Shown here: piece by piece, positions 34,177 to 44,369 of the stretch
Numbering within the stretch: position 1 is the stretch's first letter
Layout: the number at the start of each line of letters is the position of its first letter
Source of the DNA: Buddleja alternifolia
Lineage: Eukaryota > Streptophyta > Magnoliopsida > Lamiales > Scrophulariaceae
Assembly (NCBI GenBank): GCA_019426215.1
Contig: CM033408.1
Span: 31,909,953-31,973,952, forward strand
Reading direction: 5' to 3'
DNA: 64,000 bases
The notes under the pieces: model-generated
What the model saw: only the letters and a program-made list of their open reading frames with translations
Databases searched by the model: none
What the model was told of the DNA's origin: nothing
Made by a program: the position numbers and the translations under genes

Positions 34177-34242
34177 AAGAGAACCATAAGATGAAACGAG
34201 GGTTGTGCTAATGGATATGAGCAAAAAGAGTAGTTGAGGCAT
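30496..34242 (-). CDS. Secreted GH10 endo-1,4-beta-xylanase with CBM22-like module, 8 exons, 549 aa
   Basis: Exons: 34242-34185, 34100-34066, 33689-33530, 32905-32733, 32638-32537, 32446-32300, 31824-31186 and 30831-30496. All junctions are GT-AG and the join gives 549 codons plus stop. Residues 1-18 are a signal peptide (MPQLLFLLISISTTLVSS). Residues about 35-165 resemble a CBM22 carbohydrate-binding module (YCFSIWIKINGGDSALVRAS). The GH10 barrel starts by about residue 226 (KWFTERFNAAVFENELKW). Acid/base Glu324 sits in HWDVSNEM, where V-V-N-E is more usual, and nucleophile Glu426 in WLTEVDIS. The C-terminal exon continues the barrel (NGIMLWTALRQGGCYQMCL) and adds the tail domain of plant members. 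It cleaves or remodels xylan in the cell wall. Introns carry a MITE, CA/TA repeats and a recurrent GGGTATTTTGGTCATTT motif. Confidence 0.92.
31946..32262. repeat. Degenerate copy of the 'TTACCYACATACCCCTCA' MITE family (intron 6 of xylanase)
   Basis: Starts with GGATAACTACATGCATAGCCCTCACTTAA and GGTAATTATCA, as in the better copies at 33803, 36970, 45090 and 56440, but the right end is eroded. Low-confidence family assignment. Confidence 0.4.
33469..33510. repeat. (CA)n(TA)n microsatellite
   Basis: Compound dinucleotide repeat in intron 3 of the xylanase gene, about 20 bp from the exon 3 donor. Confidence 0.9.
33803..34022. mobile_element. MITE of the 'TTACCYACATACCCCTCA' family (intron 2 of xylanase)
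   Basis: Left end GGAAAAATTACCCACATACCCCTCA, right end the complement of GGGAAATTTACACACAGACCCTTATT. Inside are TTACATAAAATTACCTCATATTAAG and a C-run (C12 or more at about 33846). The same plan is seen at 36970-37222, 45090-45346 and 56440-56690, so it is a repeated inverted-repeat family. Confidence 0.65.
34161..34182. repeat. (GA)n tract in intron 1 of the xylanase gene
   Basis: GAGAGAGAGAGAGAGAAAGAGA lies a few bases inside the exon 1 donor (CT-rich on the coding strand). Confidence 0.85.
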
Positions 34243-34434
34243 GCTCTTTGAATTTTGAACTTAGAATATTTTGCAGAAACTGTTGAAATGGGGTTAGATA
34301 TGAAAAAAAAACAAAAGATTGAGTCAAAAAAGGGACATCACAAGTGAAATAGTTGGTTTCTCAAGAAGTGCAACATATGATGCCCAGTTCACATGCAGCA
34401 AAAGGAAAGTACATGCATGCCTTCATTTATATAC
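34243..34434. promoter_or_regulatory. Likely promoter/5' region of the xylanase gene
   Basis: Sequence immediately upstream of the minus-strand ATG. No clear TATA box; upstream sequence is interrupted by a MITE at 34443. Confidence 0.3.
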
Positions 34435-34606
34435 AAGTTCATGGGTAATACTCGGGTGCTCCCGGGAGTTGGGCTATTAGGTGATCTCCACCACACATAT
34501 ACTCATACATGTCTAGGAGGGTCTTTCATTACATATAGATGTGATGGTTGAGATAATTCCGGGAGTTGAAATCCCGGGAGCTTCCAAGTATGCTCCCGAA
34601 GTTCAT
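34435..34606. mobile_element. Short TIR element (34443-34598) with perfect 8-bp target duplication
   Basis: AAGTTCAT at 34435-34442 and 34599-34606 flank a 156-bp element. Its ends are imperfect inverted repeats (left GGGTAATACTCGGGTGCTCCCGGGA; right, on the complement, CGGGAGCATACTTGGAAGCTCCCGGGA). The 8-bp duplication suggests hAT. It sits about 200 bp upstream of the xylanase ATG. Confidence 0.82.
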
Positions 34607-36968
34607 ATTGCATAATTACATTTATCTCTTCAAATTTAATTAATATATATATATATATATATATATATTTTAACTAAAAATAACCGGTGAAATATGGTTA
34701 TATTTAGCAGTGATCACCATGAAATTCATAAAATACTGAAATTATAATAATTTCTAATTTTCTATATGTAATTCATACAAGATAATAAAAATCACTCAAA
34801 ATATCTAATTCGTAAATTTCAAGTGTAGAGTAAAAGTTTTCTATTGGGTGAAGTGATGGGATTTGAATTTGCCTACGTGAAGCAATATGATAATTAATGC
34901 AATAGTCCAAAGAAAAATGAATGGGATAAGACTAATTAATTTGGGTAATATGTTAGGAAAAGCAAGATACAAAGGTGTATCTCGACTCAATCACACCCAA
35001 GTGTATTATACTTGACATATGATTGATCACTCATTTTGTGAAATACACTTAAGTGTGGCTGAACCGGGAGCAAGCTAAAAATTTCTCAATGTGTACCCAG
35101 TTCATTTAAATCTAGCTTGGAATTCATTAGGAAAAGGAAAAGAGAATTTTAGTTATTGATTATATTTGAAAGAGGTACATGGAGAAGAGAATTTTAGTCA
35201 AGGGAAATTCTAACCCACTCTCCATTTGACCAAATTCATGCGTATTTTATAAAATAACTTACCAGTTATATGGCAAGTGTAATACACTCTCCTTGTGAAT
35301 AATTATATTGAACTAAATGGAATTGAGTTTAATTATAGAATTTTAAGACATATAGTAATAATTTCAAAGAACGTGACAGAATGAGATAAAAACTAATTAA
35401 TTTGACGCATGTAAATGAAACGCAATACAAAATGAAATCCGATTTTGAACTAAATGGTTCAGTGTGTTAACAAGGTTCATTTGCGATAAATAAGGAAATT
35501 CTTTGGTGCATTAGGTGCAATGCTTCTATTGCCGCAAATACCACAAAAACGGGTGGGGTAGGTAGTTTTTATCGCCCACCCACCCTGTATGAACCACCCA
35601 TCCTGTATAAACCACCCACTACAAAATATTTTGAGGTGTTGAATATACCGTGAACATTGCTCTCGATGTACTATAATGTTTTTTCCAAATATAAGTGATC
35701 TTAATTACATGATTGGACTCACACATAACACGGAGGAACTCTCCTAAAAACTCGTGAGTTCCGAGGGACCCCAAGTACGGCTCCCCTTACAACTTAAATT
35801 GCTAAGTTAAGAGAGCAATAATGGAACTATAGGTCAAATAATAGTATGACTTAGAAGAAAATATATAATTTGAGTCAAAGCAATAAATATATGAATTTAT
35901 GAGTGACGGTGAAAACAAAGAGAAAAAGAATGCTACATATATAGGACAGGTACTAATAAGGTATCAAAAGTAGTTCACATTGCCTATATTAGAATGGAAA
36001 AAGAGGGGACCAAAAAAAATAAAAAATTATCAAATTCTGTGTGAACCTCTATGGTAGAGTGGTGGTAGTCATATGGTTAGGCGTGGGGAGAAATGAATCA
36101 TGATCAGTTTAGCATGCCTATGCTAAGGGACCATAATATGGTACTAGATCTTGGATAGTTTTGGAATTTCAAGATTTCGTGTGATTATAATTATTTATGT
36201 ACAGCACGTTGACGAGTGTCACTGAAAGAATGGTTATAATTGCTGAAATTCTATGTTCTGGGTGCTTGGGAAATGTTAAGAAGCCTTCTGAATCTTAAAT
36301 TTTTCTTTTACGTGTTAGTATATTATGGAATTTTATCTGCAATTGAGTTTTGTTGCAAAAGTAACAGTAAGAATAGTTATAATTGTCTAGAATTTGAATT
36401 CTGTGAGCTCTTAAAAATCATTCGGAATCCAACGTTTGACTTTTAAGTGTTAGTATATTGTTCAACTTTATCTGGAATTAAAGTTGGTTGCACCAAGTAA
36501 TTTGTGAGACGAGCCCTGATTCGATTAGGTCGAGTTCAAGTCATTCACAAGGCAAGTGAAGTTCACATACTTGGTGACTATGTACACATCAAATGACCAA
36601 TCACAAGACAAGAAAAATCACACTTATCATATGATCAGTTAACCGGGCAAATCGGTTCGGGCAAGAATTTTCGTAACTGCAACACAAAGACCAGGAGTAG
36701 AAATGTCTCACAAAATTTTTAATTGGGCTTATATTATTTAGTCTACACTCAACAATTTCTAATGTCCAGTAGATGTTTATATCCAAAGAAATCCAAACTA
36801 TTGGGCTATGGGCTATTAGAAACCTTGCTTCAGAAATTTCATTCATATTGGCTTCAAATATGGGCCCACCCAAACTTGACTGAGAAGAAATTCATGACCA
36901 ATAATGAGTCTAACCAGCAAACAATTTTGAATTTTTCCCCACTTTTTGCGTCAATCTTGGCACTTTTG
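34607..36968. other. Intergenic DNA, with an imperfect tandem duplication at 36219-36507
   Basis: (TA)n at about 34645-34670. Around 36219-36366 and 36367-36507 two imperfect copies share GAATRGTTATAATTG, GAATYTTAAAT-like and GTGTTAGTATATT landmarks in the same order. No gene; short frames at 36240-36980 have no family features. Confidence 0.5.
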
Positions 36969-36969
36969 T

Positions 36970-37222
36970 ATAGAGGGTGAATTGCATGCACACCCCGCAC
37001 TTCAGTGGTATTTATCAGAAAACCTCTCACTTTTAGTAAATTACAACTAGGCCCCCTTGCTGGGTCTATTTGTAATTTTTTAGGGCTGAAATTGTAAAAA
37101 ATTTAAAAGTACAAGAGGCGTAATTAAAAGAATGCCTTAACACAGGGTACTTTATCTAATTTCGAAAAGGTCATATCATTTTCAGTAATAACATGAGGAG
37201 GTCTGTAGGTAATTTTCTCATA
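36970..37222. mobile_element. MITE of the 'TTACCYACATACCCCTCA' family
   Basis: Left GGGTGAATTGCATGCACACCCC, right the complement of GAGAAAATTACCTACAGACCTCCTCAT; internal TTACAACTAGGCCCCC and TGTAATTTTTTAGGG. Same plan as the other copies. Confidence 0.6.
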
Positions 37223-38120
37223 TATATATATAATACAAGCTGCAAAATTAAACCTGCTGCTCATATAAGAAGCCATCCAGCAGCAGATGAAAAACAACAC
37301 CATCATATACACAATTAAAATTAGAATAATATAGACAGAGACGGATCCAGGATCAAATTCTCGAAGGCTATGGCTCCTACCAGCCCTTCTTACATCCATC
37401 GATGATTATAGACCGAAGAATTTAGAGGCTATATAATCTCATCAGTGTTCCAGCTCCACCTGGTGGTAAGAAAAACAACAGTAAGTGAACTCTATCAGCA
37501 TTCAGCAGTTATACAAATGTTATTTAGTGAATCAAAGGAGGAATCCTGGTACTATACTGAAAGATATCGAGGCTGTAGAAGTCCAGGAATATGTACTATG
37601 ATCTTCATATTCCAATGTTAGGCTGTTTTTTTGTCTCATAATCTCCCGAAAAATGTCATTTTCTGAATGTATTTCATCAATACGGTTATAAACGGGCAAT
37701 TGGTCTCGGCCCAGTCACAACCGCCGGATCCCCCAACAGGGGGGGTCATTTAGCAATTTCACCCCACCTTTGGCTGATCCGACGGCTGTGCCCAACCAAG
37801 AATTTACCGTTATAAACATCAAAATGTATTTCAATTAATGAAAGAGTAACCTTCCACAGAATCAACGTCCTTCTTCGTTCCAGTTACATCGCTCCAGATT
37901 GAAATTTTTGGCAGAAACTGAAAAGGGAAACATCCAAAAAGGCGAAAACAAGTTCTTGCCAGTAATTAAGACTAATTCAGCAAATTATATAAATAATTTC
38001 AAAAGATTAGGACAAAAACACAATGAGAAAATGTCAGCTTATATACTTTCATTATGTGAGCATTAGACTGAGTTAAATTACAAGACAGAAAAGTCAATAG
38101 TATCACTTCACAAATGCTAG
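37223..38120. other. Intergenic DNA and 3' UTR of the receptor kinase gene
   Basis: A CGGATCCAGGAT fragment near 37343 resembles the end of a common hAT MITE. The part nearest 38121 is probable 3' UTR of the ACR4-like gene. The element at 37694-37808 lies here. Confidence 0.4.
37685..37817. mobile_element. Short TIR element (37694-37808) with 9-bp target duplication, family copy 2
   Basis: GTTATAAAC at 37685-37693 and 37809-37817 flank a 115-bp element. It shares the core GGATCCCCCAACAGGGGG and the GGTCTCGGCCCAG block with the element at 22165-22310. Ends are imperfect inverted repeats (GGGCAATTGG... versus GGTAAATTCTTGG... on the complement). Confidence 0.8.
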
Positions 38121-40796
38121 TTAGAAATTATGCTGCAAAAACAAGTGTTCTTGAGGAGAAGCTGGCCCAATCTCTTCATCTAGACTCTTTAGCCCATCTC
38201 CAAAACCCGACCCGTTGCCCGTATTTCTCTTATCTGGGTTTCTCACATCAACATCCGAGTCAGAAACCGACGATTTCCTCCTTTGAGAAGACGCCACGCT
38301 AGGAAAAGTAATCCAAGAAGGAGCTGTAAACTCAATCCTTTGATCCTCTATATCCGGCCCATCCGTTTCGGACCGAGCCCCGCATTTCTTATGCATTCTA
38401 CTACTTCCCAAAACGACCTCGGTTGGCAATATGGGTTGCTCGTTACACGGGCTACCCATTAACAAAGCAAGTGCCCGCTCCAAGCCCGTTGTCACTTTAT
38501 CCATTGATGGCCTCTCTTTCCCTCTCATCCTCACACATTTACTAGCCACATTTGCGATCCGCTTTAGCGATTCGAGATCGGATGGGGGTTTCAGAACGGG
38601 ATCCAAAAGGGATTCTATATTACCGGCTTTTATCAAAGGGACGGCCCACTCGACAATATTTCCTTCTTCATATTGCATATCTATAGCTTTTCGACCACTA
38701 AGAATTTCCAATAGTAGAACACCAAAACTATACACATCAGATTTGGTCGTGAGGTAATGAAGCCTATAATACTCGGGATCAAGATATCCAAGAGTGCCGG
38801 CGGGTAGCTCGGCCAATGGGGAGCTACTATTGGCCGGTCCAAGTAAAGAGAGGCCAAAATCCGCAACACGGGCATTGTGCTCTTCGTCTATGAGTATGTT
38901 TGAAGATTTTATGTCACGGTGAATTACGGGTGGACAAGCATAACCATGTAGATATTCGATTCCCCGAGCCGCTTGGACCGCAATAGTAACCCTCCTAACC
39001 CAATCTAATTGCTCTTTAACATCCTTATTTTTGCAATGGAGATGTTCATGCAAGGAACCATTAGCCATGAACTCGTAAACAAGAAGCCTCTCTCCATTTT
39101 CTTCACAATAACCAAGCAAATTGAGCAAATGAGCATGATTTAACCGGGAAAGCAAATCTAGCTCCGTATGAAACTCATTCGAATTCTTTTTCAAGTCAGG
39201 AGTTAAAATTGCCTTTTTAACCGCCACTATAGTTCCATCCTTCAAAACCCCTTTGAAAACGCACGAAAAGCTACCTTTTCCCACAACCGATTCGTCTTTA
39301 AACCCACTGGTGGCTCTCTCAAGTTCCTCGTAAGTAAACCTCTGAGCCCTCCTAATATTAAGCTCATCCAAGTCGGGCCGAATTTTCCCACTCTCCTTAT
39401 GAAAAGAACCACGTCCACTACCCTTTTTGGATTTAACAGAACACCTACAGTTCCTCAATTTGTATCGAACATATAGAATCGAGCCCAACGAGACAGCACT
39501 TATCAAGAACACACCAAAACAAACCTCTGCAACAATAATTGGCAATTGAAGTGCCCTCAACTTCTCACTCTTATTAGAACATTTCGATACACACTCATTA
39601 GAACTGCAACTCGAACAGTTATACCCGCATTGCCTATCCGAATCCAAACCACATTCCGCAATCTGATGCATTTCATTAGGACAACCTTTGCTACAAGGCA
39701 AGCAAATGTGAGAGCCAGGAGAATGACAAGGTGAACTTGCATTGTTAAACTCATAAAAACCATCCGAACAAGGCGTCGACCTGCATAAACCAGGCGAAAC
39801 CGCCAAAGGCAGCGCCGAAGGGAAATCAACGCCCCAACAAACAGGCGACAACGACGTTTCCGCCAAAACCCCACAAGCAAAGTAATCACCACCAGCAATT
39901 TGATAAAGCTTAACACCACTAGGAGGACTTGTACTCCTCTCAACTCTATAACCCCAACAAACAACCCTCCTATCATAACTTCTAATACCACAAGCATGAA
40001 ACTTAGCACCAACTACTGAAATCATAGCGTCTTCCGGGGCTAAATCAACACTAAGCTGCCCATTATACAATACAGAACCTATATCTATCTCTTCATGAAG
40101 ATCCAAACTCCTACCCCAACAAACCACCCTAGAACTAACCCCTTCTAAAATCCCACAAACATGGTACCCCCCACTTGCAATCTTCTTAAACCTCAACTCA
40201 TTAGGCATCAAACTAATCACATTACTAGCACTATCATCGCCCCAACAAAAAACACTCCTATTTTGTGCAAATAAACCACAACTAAACACAGAGCCTGCAG
40301 ATATAGATTGGATCTGCCCATCAAAATTGTAACTTTTTGTCATGTTATAACCCCAACAATCAACTAAAGATATGTATCTATACTTACCCTTCAAGGGTTT
40401 TCTTAATCCACACAAAAAATGATCTCCAGCACTAATATCTAAATACTCTGAATTTTTACTAATTTGCAAATTAACACCCATACTAATGAACTTTGTACTA
40501 CCCCAACAAAAGGGTTTGTTTGAATACATTTGAAGCCCACATATAAAGCCATTGCCAGCTGTCAAGCCATGAAAGGGTGTGTGAATTGGGGTTGCATGGA
40601 TTATGCTAGGGTTTGAGCCGTAGCAATTGGGTGAATGTGAGCCGTCGGATTTCAAACCGCAGAAAACGGCGCCGTTTTCGCCGTACGATATCGCGATTGA
40701 CGACATTGAACCTAAGCTTGTAATTTTGCCACATAAATGTGAAAAGAATAGTAAAAAGAGTATCTTTTGATTGAGAAAAAAGTATAGATTATTCAT
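38121..40796 (-). CDS. ACR4: CRINKLY4/ACR4-type receptor-like kinase, 891 aa, intronless
   Basis: Single frame of 891 codons. Signal peptide at about residues 1-27. LGSMSSIAISYGENGAVFCGL then opens seven crinkly repeats (about 33-330), each ending in a CWG-type motif. A TNFR-like Cys-rich region spans about 338-403. The transmembrane helix is about 418-443, followed by basic residues. The kinase domain is about 500-775: Gly loop GKGSF (506-510), Lys527, HRD 626-628 and DFG 646-648, all intact, so it should be active. The C-terminal tail ends in EEIGPASPQEHLFLQHNF, as in ACR4. In Arabidopsis and maize this plasma-membrane receptor controls epidermal (L1) fate and root stem-cell divisions, and perceives CLE40-type signals with CLV1. 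The lack of introns and near-complete collinearity with ACR4 make orthology likely; CRR paralogues are shorter in the kinase or tail. Confidence 0.96.
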   Translation of the reverse strand: MNNLYFFLNQKILFLLFFSHLCGKITSLGSMSSIAISYGENGAVFCGLKSDGSHSPNCYGSNPSIIHATPIHTPFHGLTAGNGFICGLQMYSNKPFCWGSTKFISMGVNLQISKNSEYLDISAGDHFLCGLRKPLKGKYRYISLVDCWGYNMTKSYNFDGQIQSISAGSVFSCGLFAQNRSVFCWGDDSASNVISLMPNELRFKKIASGGYHVCGILEGVSSRVVCWGRSLDLHEEIDIGSVLYNGQLSVDLAPEDAMISVVGAKFHACGIRSYDRRVVCWGYRVERSTSPPSGVKLYQIAGGDYFACGVLAETSLSPVCWGVDFPSALPLAVSPGLCRSTPCSDGFYEFNNASSPCHSPGSHICLPCSKGCPNEMHQIAECGLDSDRQCGYNCSSCSSNECVSKCSNKSEKLRALQLPIIVAEVCFGVFLISAVSLGSILYVRYKLRNCRCSVKSKKGSGRGSFHKESGKIRPDLDELNIRRAQRFTYEELERATSGFKDESVVGKGSFSCVFKGVLKDGTIVAVKKAILTPDLKKNSNEFHTELDLLSRLNHAHLLNLLGYCEENGERLLVYEFMANGSLHEHLHCKNKDVKEQLDWVRRVTIAVQAARGIEYLHGYACPPVIHRDIKSSNILIDEEHNARVADFGLSLLGPANSSSPLAELPAGTLGYLDPEYYRLHYLTTKSDVYSFGVLLLEILSGRKAIDMQYEEGNIVEWAVPLIKAGNIESLLDPVLKPPSDLESLKRIANVASKCVRMRGKERPSMDKVTTGLERALALLMGSPCNEQPILPTEVVLGSSRMHKKCGARSETDGPDIEDQRIEFTAPSWITFPSVASSQRRKSSVSDSDVDVRNPDKRNTGNGSGFGDGLKSLDEEIGPASPQEHLFLQHNF

Positions 40797-40960
40797 CTGT
40801 TATGAAAATGGGATTTTCCGGTGGATCGGAGATGGGTTTTGCGGCGGAGGAGGTGGTGGTGAAGTTGGCGGAAGGTGGCAGAGTGTGTGTTAGAGAGAGA
40901 AAGAGGAGAGAGAGAGGGAAGAAGAGGGGGAAAGTTTAAGTTGGTGGAAGCATTTAATAT
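40797..40960 (-). promoter_or_regulatory. 5' leader of ACR4-like gene with GA/CT-rich tract
   Basis: A purine run (GAGAGAGAAAGAGGAGAGAG and on) at about 40893-40940 gives a CT-rich leader on the coding strand, about 100-140 bp before the ATG. The GA strand matches the type of site bound by BPC proteins. Confidence 0.45.
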
Positions 40961-42340
40961 TATCTAACGGTTGATGTTGTCTATTTGTTGATCCGACGGT
41001 GGGTGTTTTTTGTAAATACTATATATATTTATATATATATATATATTTTGATAAGCATACTATAGATTATATGGAAACCGCTGGATGTCACGCTCGCATT
41101 AAATGCTTCCTTTTGTGGGATAAACTTAACTAAAATTGTGAGGGATTTATTTGAACTTTTTTAAAAGTTAAAATTGCAAATTAGAGGTATTTAGATAGGA
41201 AATCAATGGGGGTAGGACAATTTTCCATAGAGAAAAAAAAGGAATTTCTATATTAGGTTACTTCGTATGTGTTTTTAAGGAAACAAGTAATAAGTTAGTA
41301 AAATAGTACAATCTATTTCCTTTCTTTTAGAAGGAAATTTAGTCGAGATGGAATTCAGCTGAATTTATAAGAGTTATACCGTATGTATATTTTAAGGAAA
41401 AAGAGAAAATAACAAATCACAAAACAGATATTATGATGCTCGATCTGATTGGTGGGATGTGTTGGAATTTATAATTCATGTTAGTTTTATATTTTACAAA
41501 ATATTTGATCTACTTGATAAATATAATTAAAAGGAGTATAAATTGAAACATTAATTTACCACAGAAGTTCTGAACCGGCTAAAATTTGTTTCGAACTAGA
41601 ATCTCTCTCTTTTTAGTTATGGTAATACAATTTTTTCCCATTAAGCAAGACGCTGAGAATTAATTTTCCTTATTTTCAAAAGATTATTGAAATAGAATCT
41701 TTTTGTTTAAGAAAATTTTCATGAAGTTAAAAGAGATTTTTCAAAATTCAAACTAAAATCTAATATTTCTTTTTTTTAAAGAAAAATTGGTCTTATATAT
41801 CATTAAATCGAAAGTTTACAACGCCTGGAACAATACAATTCATATCGACTCAAACGATGTAGTAAGAACATCTGAAACACCATCTATCAAGTTCTTGAAG
41901 ATAACAAATCTTAAGAACTCACAAATGAATACAAGAAAATTCTAATGCAACTCTTATTCAAGGAGAGATGAAACTCTCATTCGGGAGAGAATGCAAACTC
42001 TCATACGAGAGAGAAAATAAAATACTAAACAAAATATCTAAAGCGCTATATAAAATTAAAAACTTAAGAATCACCCGTTTTCATCTCGTCAGATCTGTCT
42101 CTGTCTCTTTAAATTCATATCTTTCTCGTCAGATTTGGAAATGTATCTTTAGTTCATATTCGTCTCGTCAAATTTAAAGATGTGATGTACAACTTAAAGA
42201 AGAATGCTCCAATCCAACTCACCAACAATGATGATGGTAACAACGGTGAATCAGACAAAATCTAATAATTAAAGTGCTACATTACTGAGAAATGCTTAAG
42301 AATCTCATGCATGCATTACGGCGTCTTTGTTGCGGAACAT
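40961..42340. other. Intergenic DNA upstream of the ACR4-like gene
   Basis: AT-rich; (TA)n at about 41020-41048. The 69-codon frame at 41968 is low-complexity and unsupported. No gene. Confidence 0.4.
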
Positions 42341-42342
42341 GC

Positions 42343-42345
<3 letters not shown>

Positions 42346-42392
<47 letters not shown>
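42346..42392. repeat. (ATT)n microsatellite
   Basis: About 15 uninterrupted trinucleotide units. Confidence 0.95.
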
Positions 42393-42393
<1 letters not shown>

Positions 42394-42974
42394 CGTTCCA
42401 TGTTGTGCCCTTCTTGTAACTTCTTGTCCTTTTCTGGATTAAATTGAATTAAATGGTCTTTTTATTGTCACTGATATTATATGTTTCTATAATTTATTTT
42501 AGGGCTCAGCTTCTCGTCTTCTCGGGATTTTGGGACGACTTTTGGTGCTTATTATTTTGTTACGTTGTGATTAAATTAAGGAGTAAGATACAAATTGCTT
42601 ATTCTTTTCAAAACTAACACAATCCCCAAACATTATAAAATAATTAAATCGACTGTTTTTTCGTGTGAAGTTATGTTGGTTGGAATTTGATTATTGAGTT
42701 CGTACAAAGGAAACTTGGATTTATTTGCATTAATTAATCACATTCACATAAGAAATAGTGAGTTTTTAGATGGTTTTGTATCTCGGAATCCTAAACTAAT
42801 TACCATTTATTCATATAAGATAAATCACAAGAGTTTCACCTAATGTTGTAATTGTCTTAAAGTAAAATTTTGATTCAAACTTGGTAGAATCAAACTTAAG
42901 TATGATATATAAGATGAGTGGATTGATCTATCACATGATAAATTAATTCTTTCTCTTTGTAAATCATATTTTTT

Positions 42975-43155
42975 ATAATTCTAGACGGAACGGATACCCT
43001 GACACGACAAACTCGTATCAATAGTTTTTAATCAGATCCTATAAGAATCCAAATAAGGAGAGTAAAGTCACAACTTGTGATAACTTGGAAATGAACTTAT
43101 GACCTCCCGTATGAAAGTGAAAACTGAAACCATTGGGCGGTTAGCCTTGAGTCTT
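42975..43155 (-). mobile_element. SINE-A copy
   Basis: Plus-strand landmarks are TTCTAGACGGAACGGATACC, AAGTCACAACTTGTGATAAC, ACCTCCCGTATGAAAGTGAA and AACCATTGGGCGGTTAGCC, the same order as at 19244. AAATCATATTT before about 42975 and AAATTATATTT just after 43155 may be the target duplication (10 of 11 bases). Confidence 0.75.
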
Positions 43156-44369
43156 TTTAAATTATATTTGAGTTCAACGCAGTAGATCCAAACTAAATTT
43201 TCATAACTGAAGGTTCTGAATCCCGAAAACTCCTAAAAAAGAAAGAAATATATGTAATAAACATAGTATATACCGCTGGAAATTTTTCACTGTTTGTCAT
43301 TGATTTTTCGTATAGTAAGAATATCTTTTATTATGTAAACATAAATTACAAAAATAAATGCATTTCTACCAAAGTAATAAGAAATGACAATACAGTAAAG
43401 AATAATAGTGGTATGTACCCATAAATAATATGACCCTTGGTTAGTTGGACATAAATAGTGACACTACTTCAATATTTTTAAATGCATGAAGCATTTGGAT
43501 TAGAGATCGGGAACTTCGGCCCATTAATTTTATCACCTTGTAACTTCAAATTCAAGCTAGCCCATGACCACAGGTTACACAAATTTAAAGACAGTAAATG
43601 TGATTAGTGAATAAAAAAAAATAGCCCAACTCGATTCGGTCTTAAGTCGTGATTAGGGTTGTAAAGGAATTGAACAGAGCAAAATATTGTTCACAATTGT
43701 TAAAATATTTTGTTAAGATTCAAAATTATATTTGAACTTAGTTTGATTTGGAATCGAACCAAGCTCAAATGAGTTTTGATCTAATTGAACGATCTTAGCA
43801 GATTGGTGTTTTAGTTTTTCTTCTACATTTTATTATTTTTTACTCATAGAATTGAACTTCAAAATTTGTTATAAAAGAAAAGTGCTCAAGTTTGATTTGA
43901 TATGTTATCGAACCAAATTAAAACAAAATTGTAACATTCTATGTTAAATCAATTATCGAATAACTTGATTCAATTTCCGGCCTCAAACGTGACTTTTTCC
44001 AATGGGTGCACATTCTCTATGAGCTTCCAATATGATATTTATAAATAGAAGTAAAATTTAACTACTAACAATAACGAAAAATGAATACGCAGATCCATAA
44101 ATTTTGAAATACATTCAGCGATTCTAATATTACAATTTTCTTAATGGAGAAAAATGAATATCACAATTTTTCATGTAAAACACAAACCAAAGAATGATAG
44201 AGAAAATACACCTACAACAACACAACTGATCATAGGACATCATTCAGAGAAAAATCTCCCATCAGTCCCCTTACAGTTACTCTTAACTAAGTGTCGGGCT
44301 TTAAATCCCAACACAATCACAATCATCTATAAAATAAAATTCCCATAGGCCCCACTACACGAATGATTA
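43156..44369. other. Intergenic DNA and 3' UTR of the MFS gene
   Basis: AT-rich with a TTGAACTTAG/GAACCAAGCTCAAATGAG dispersed-repeat segment at about 43690-43960. No gene. Confidence 0.4.
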
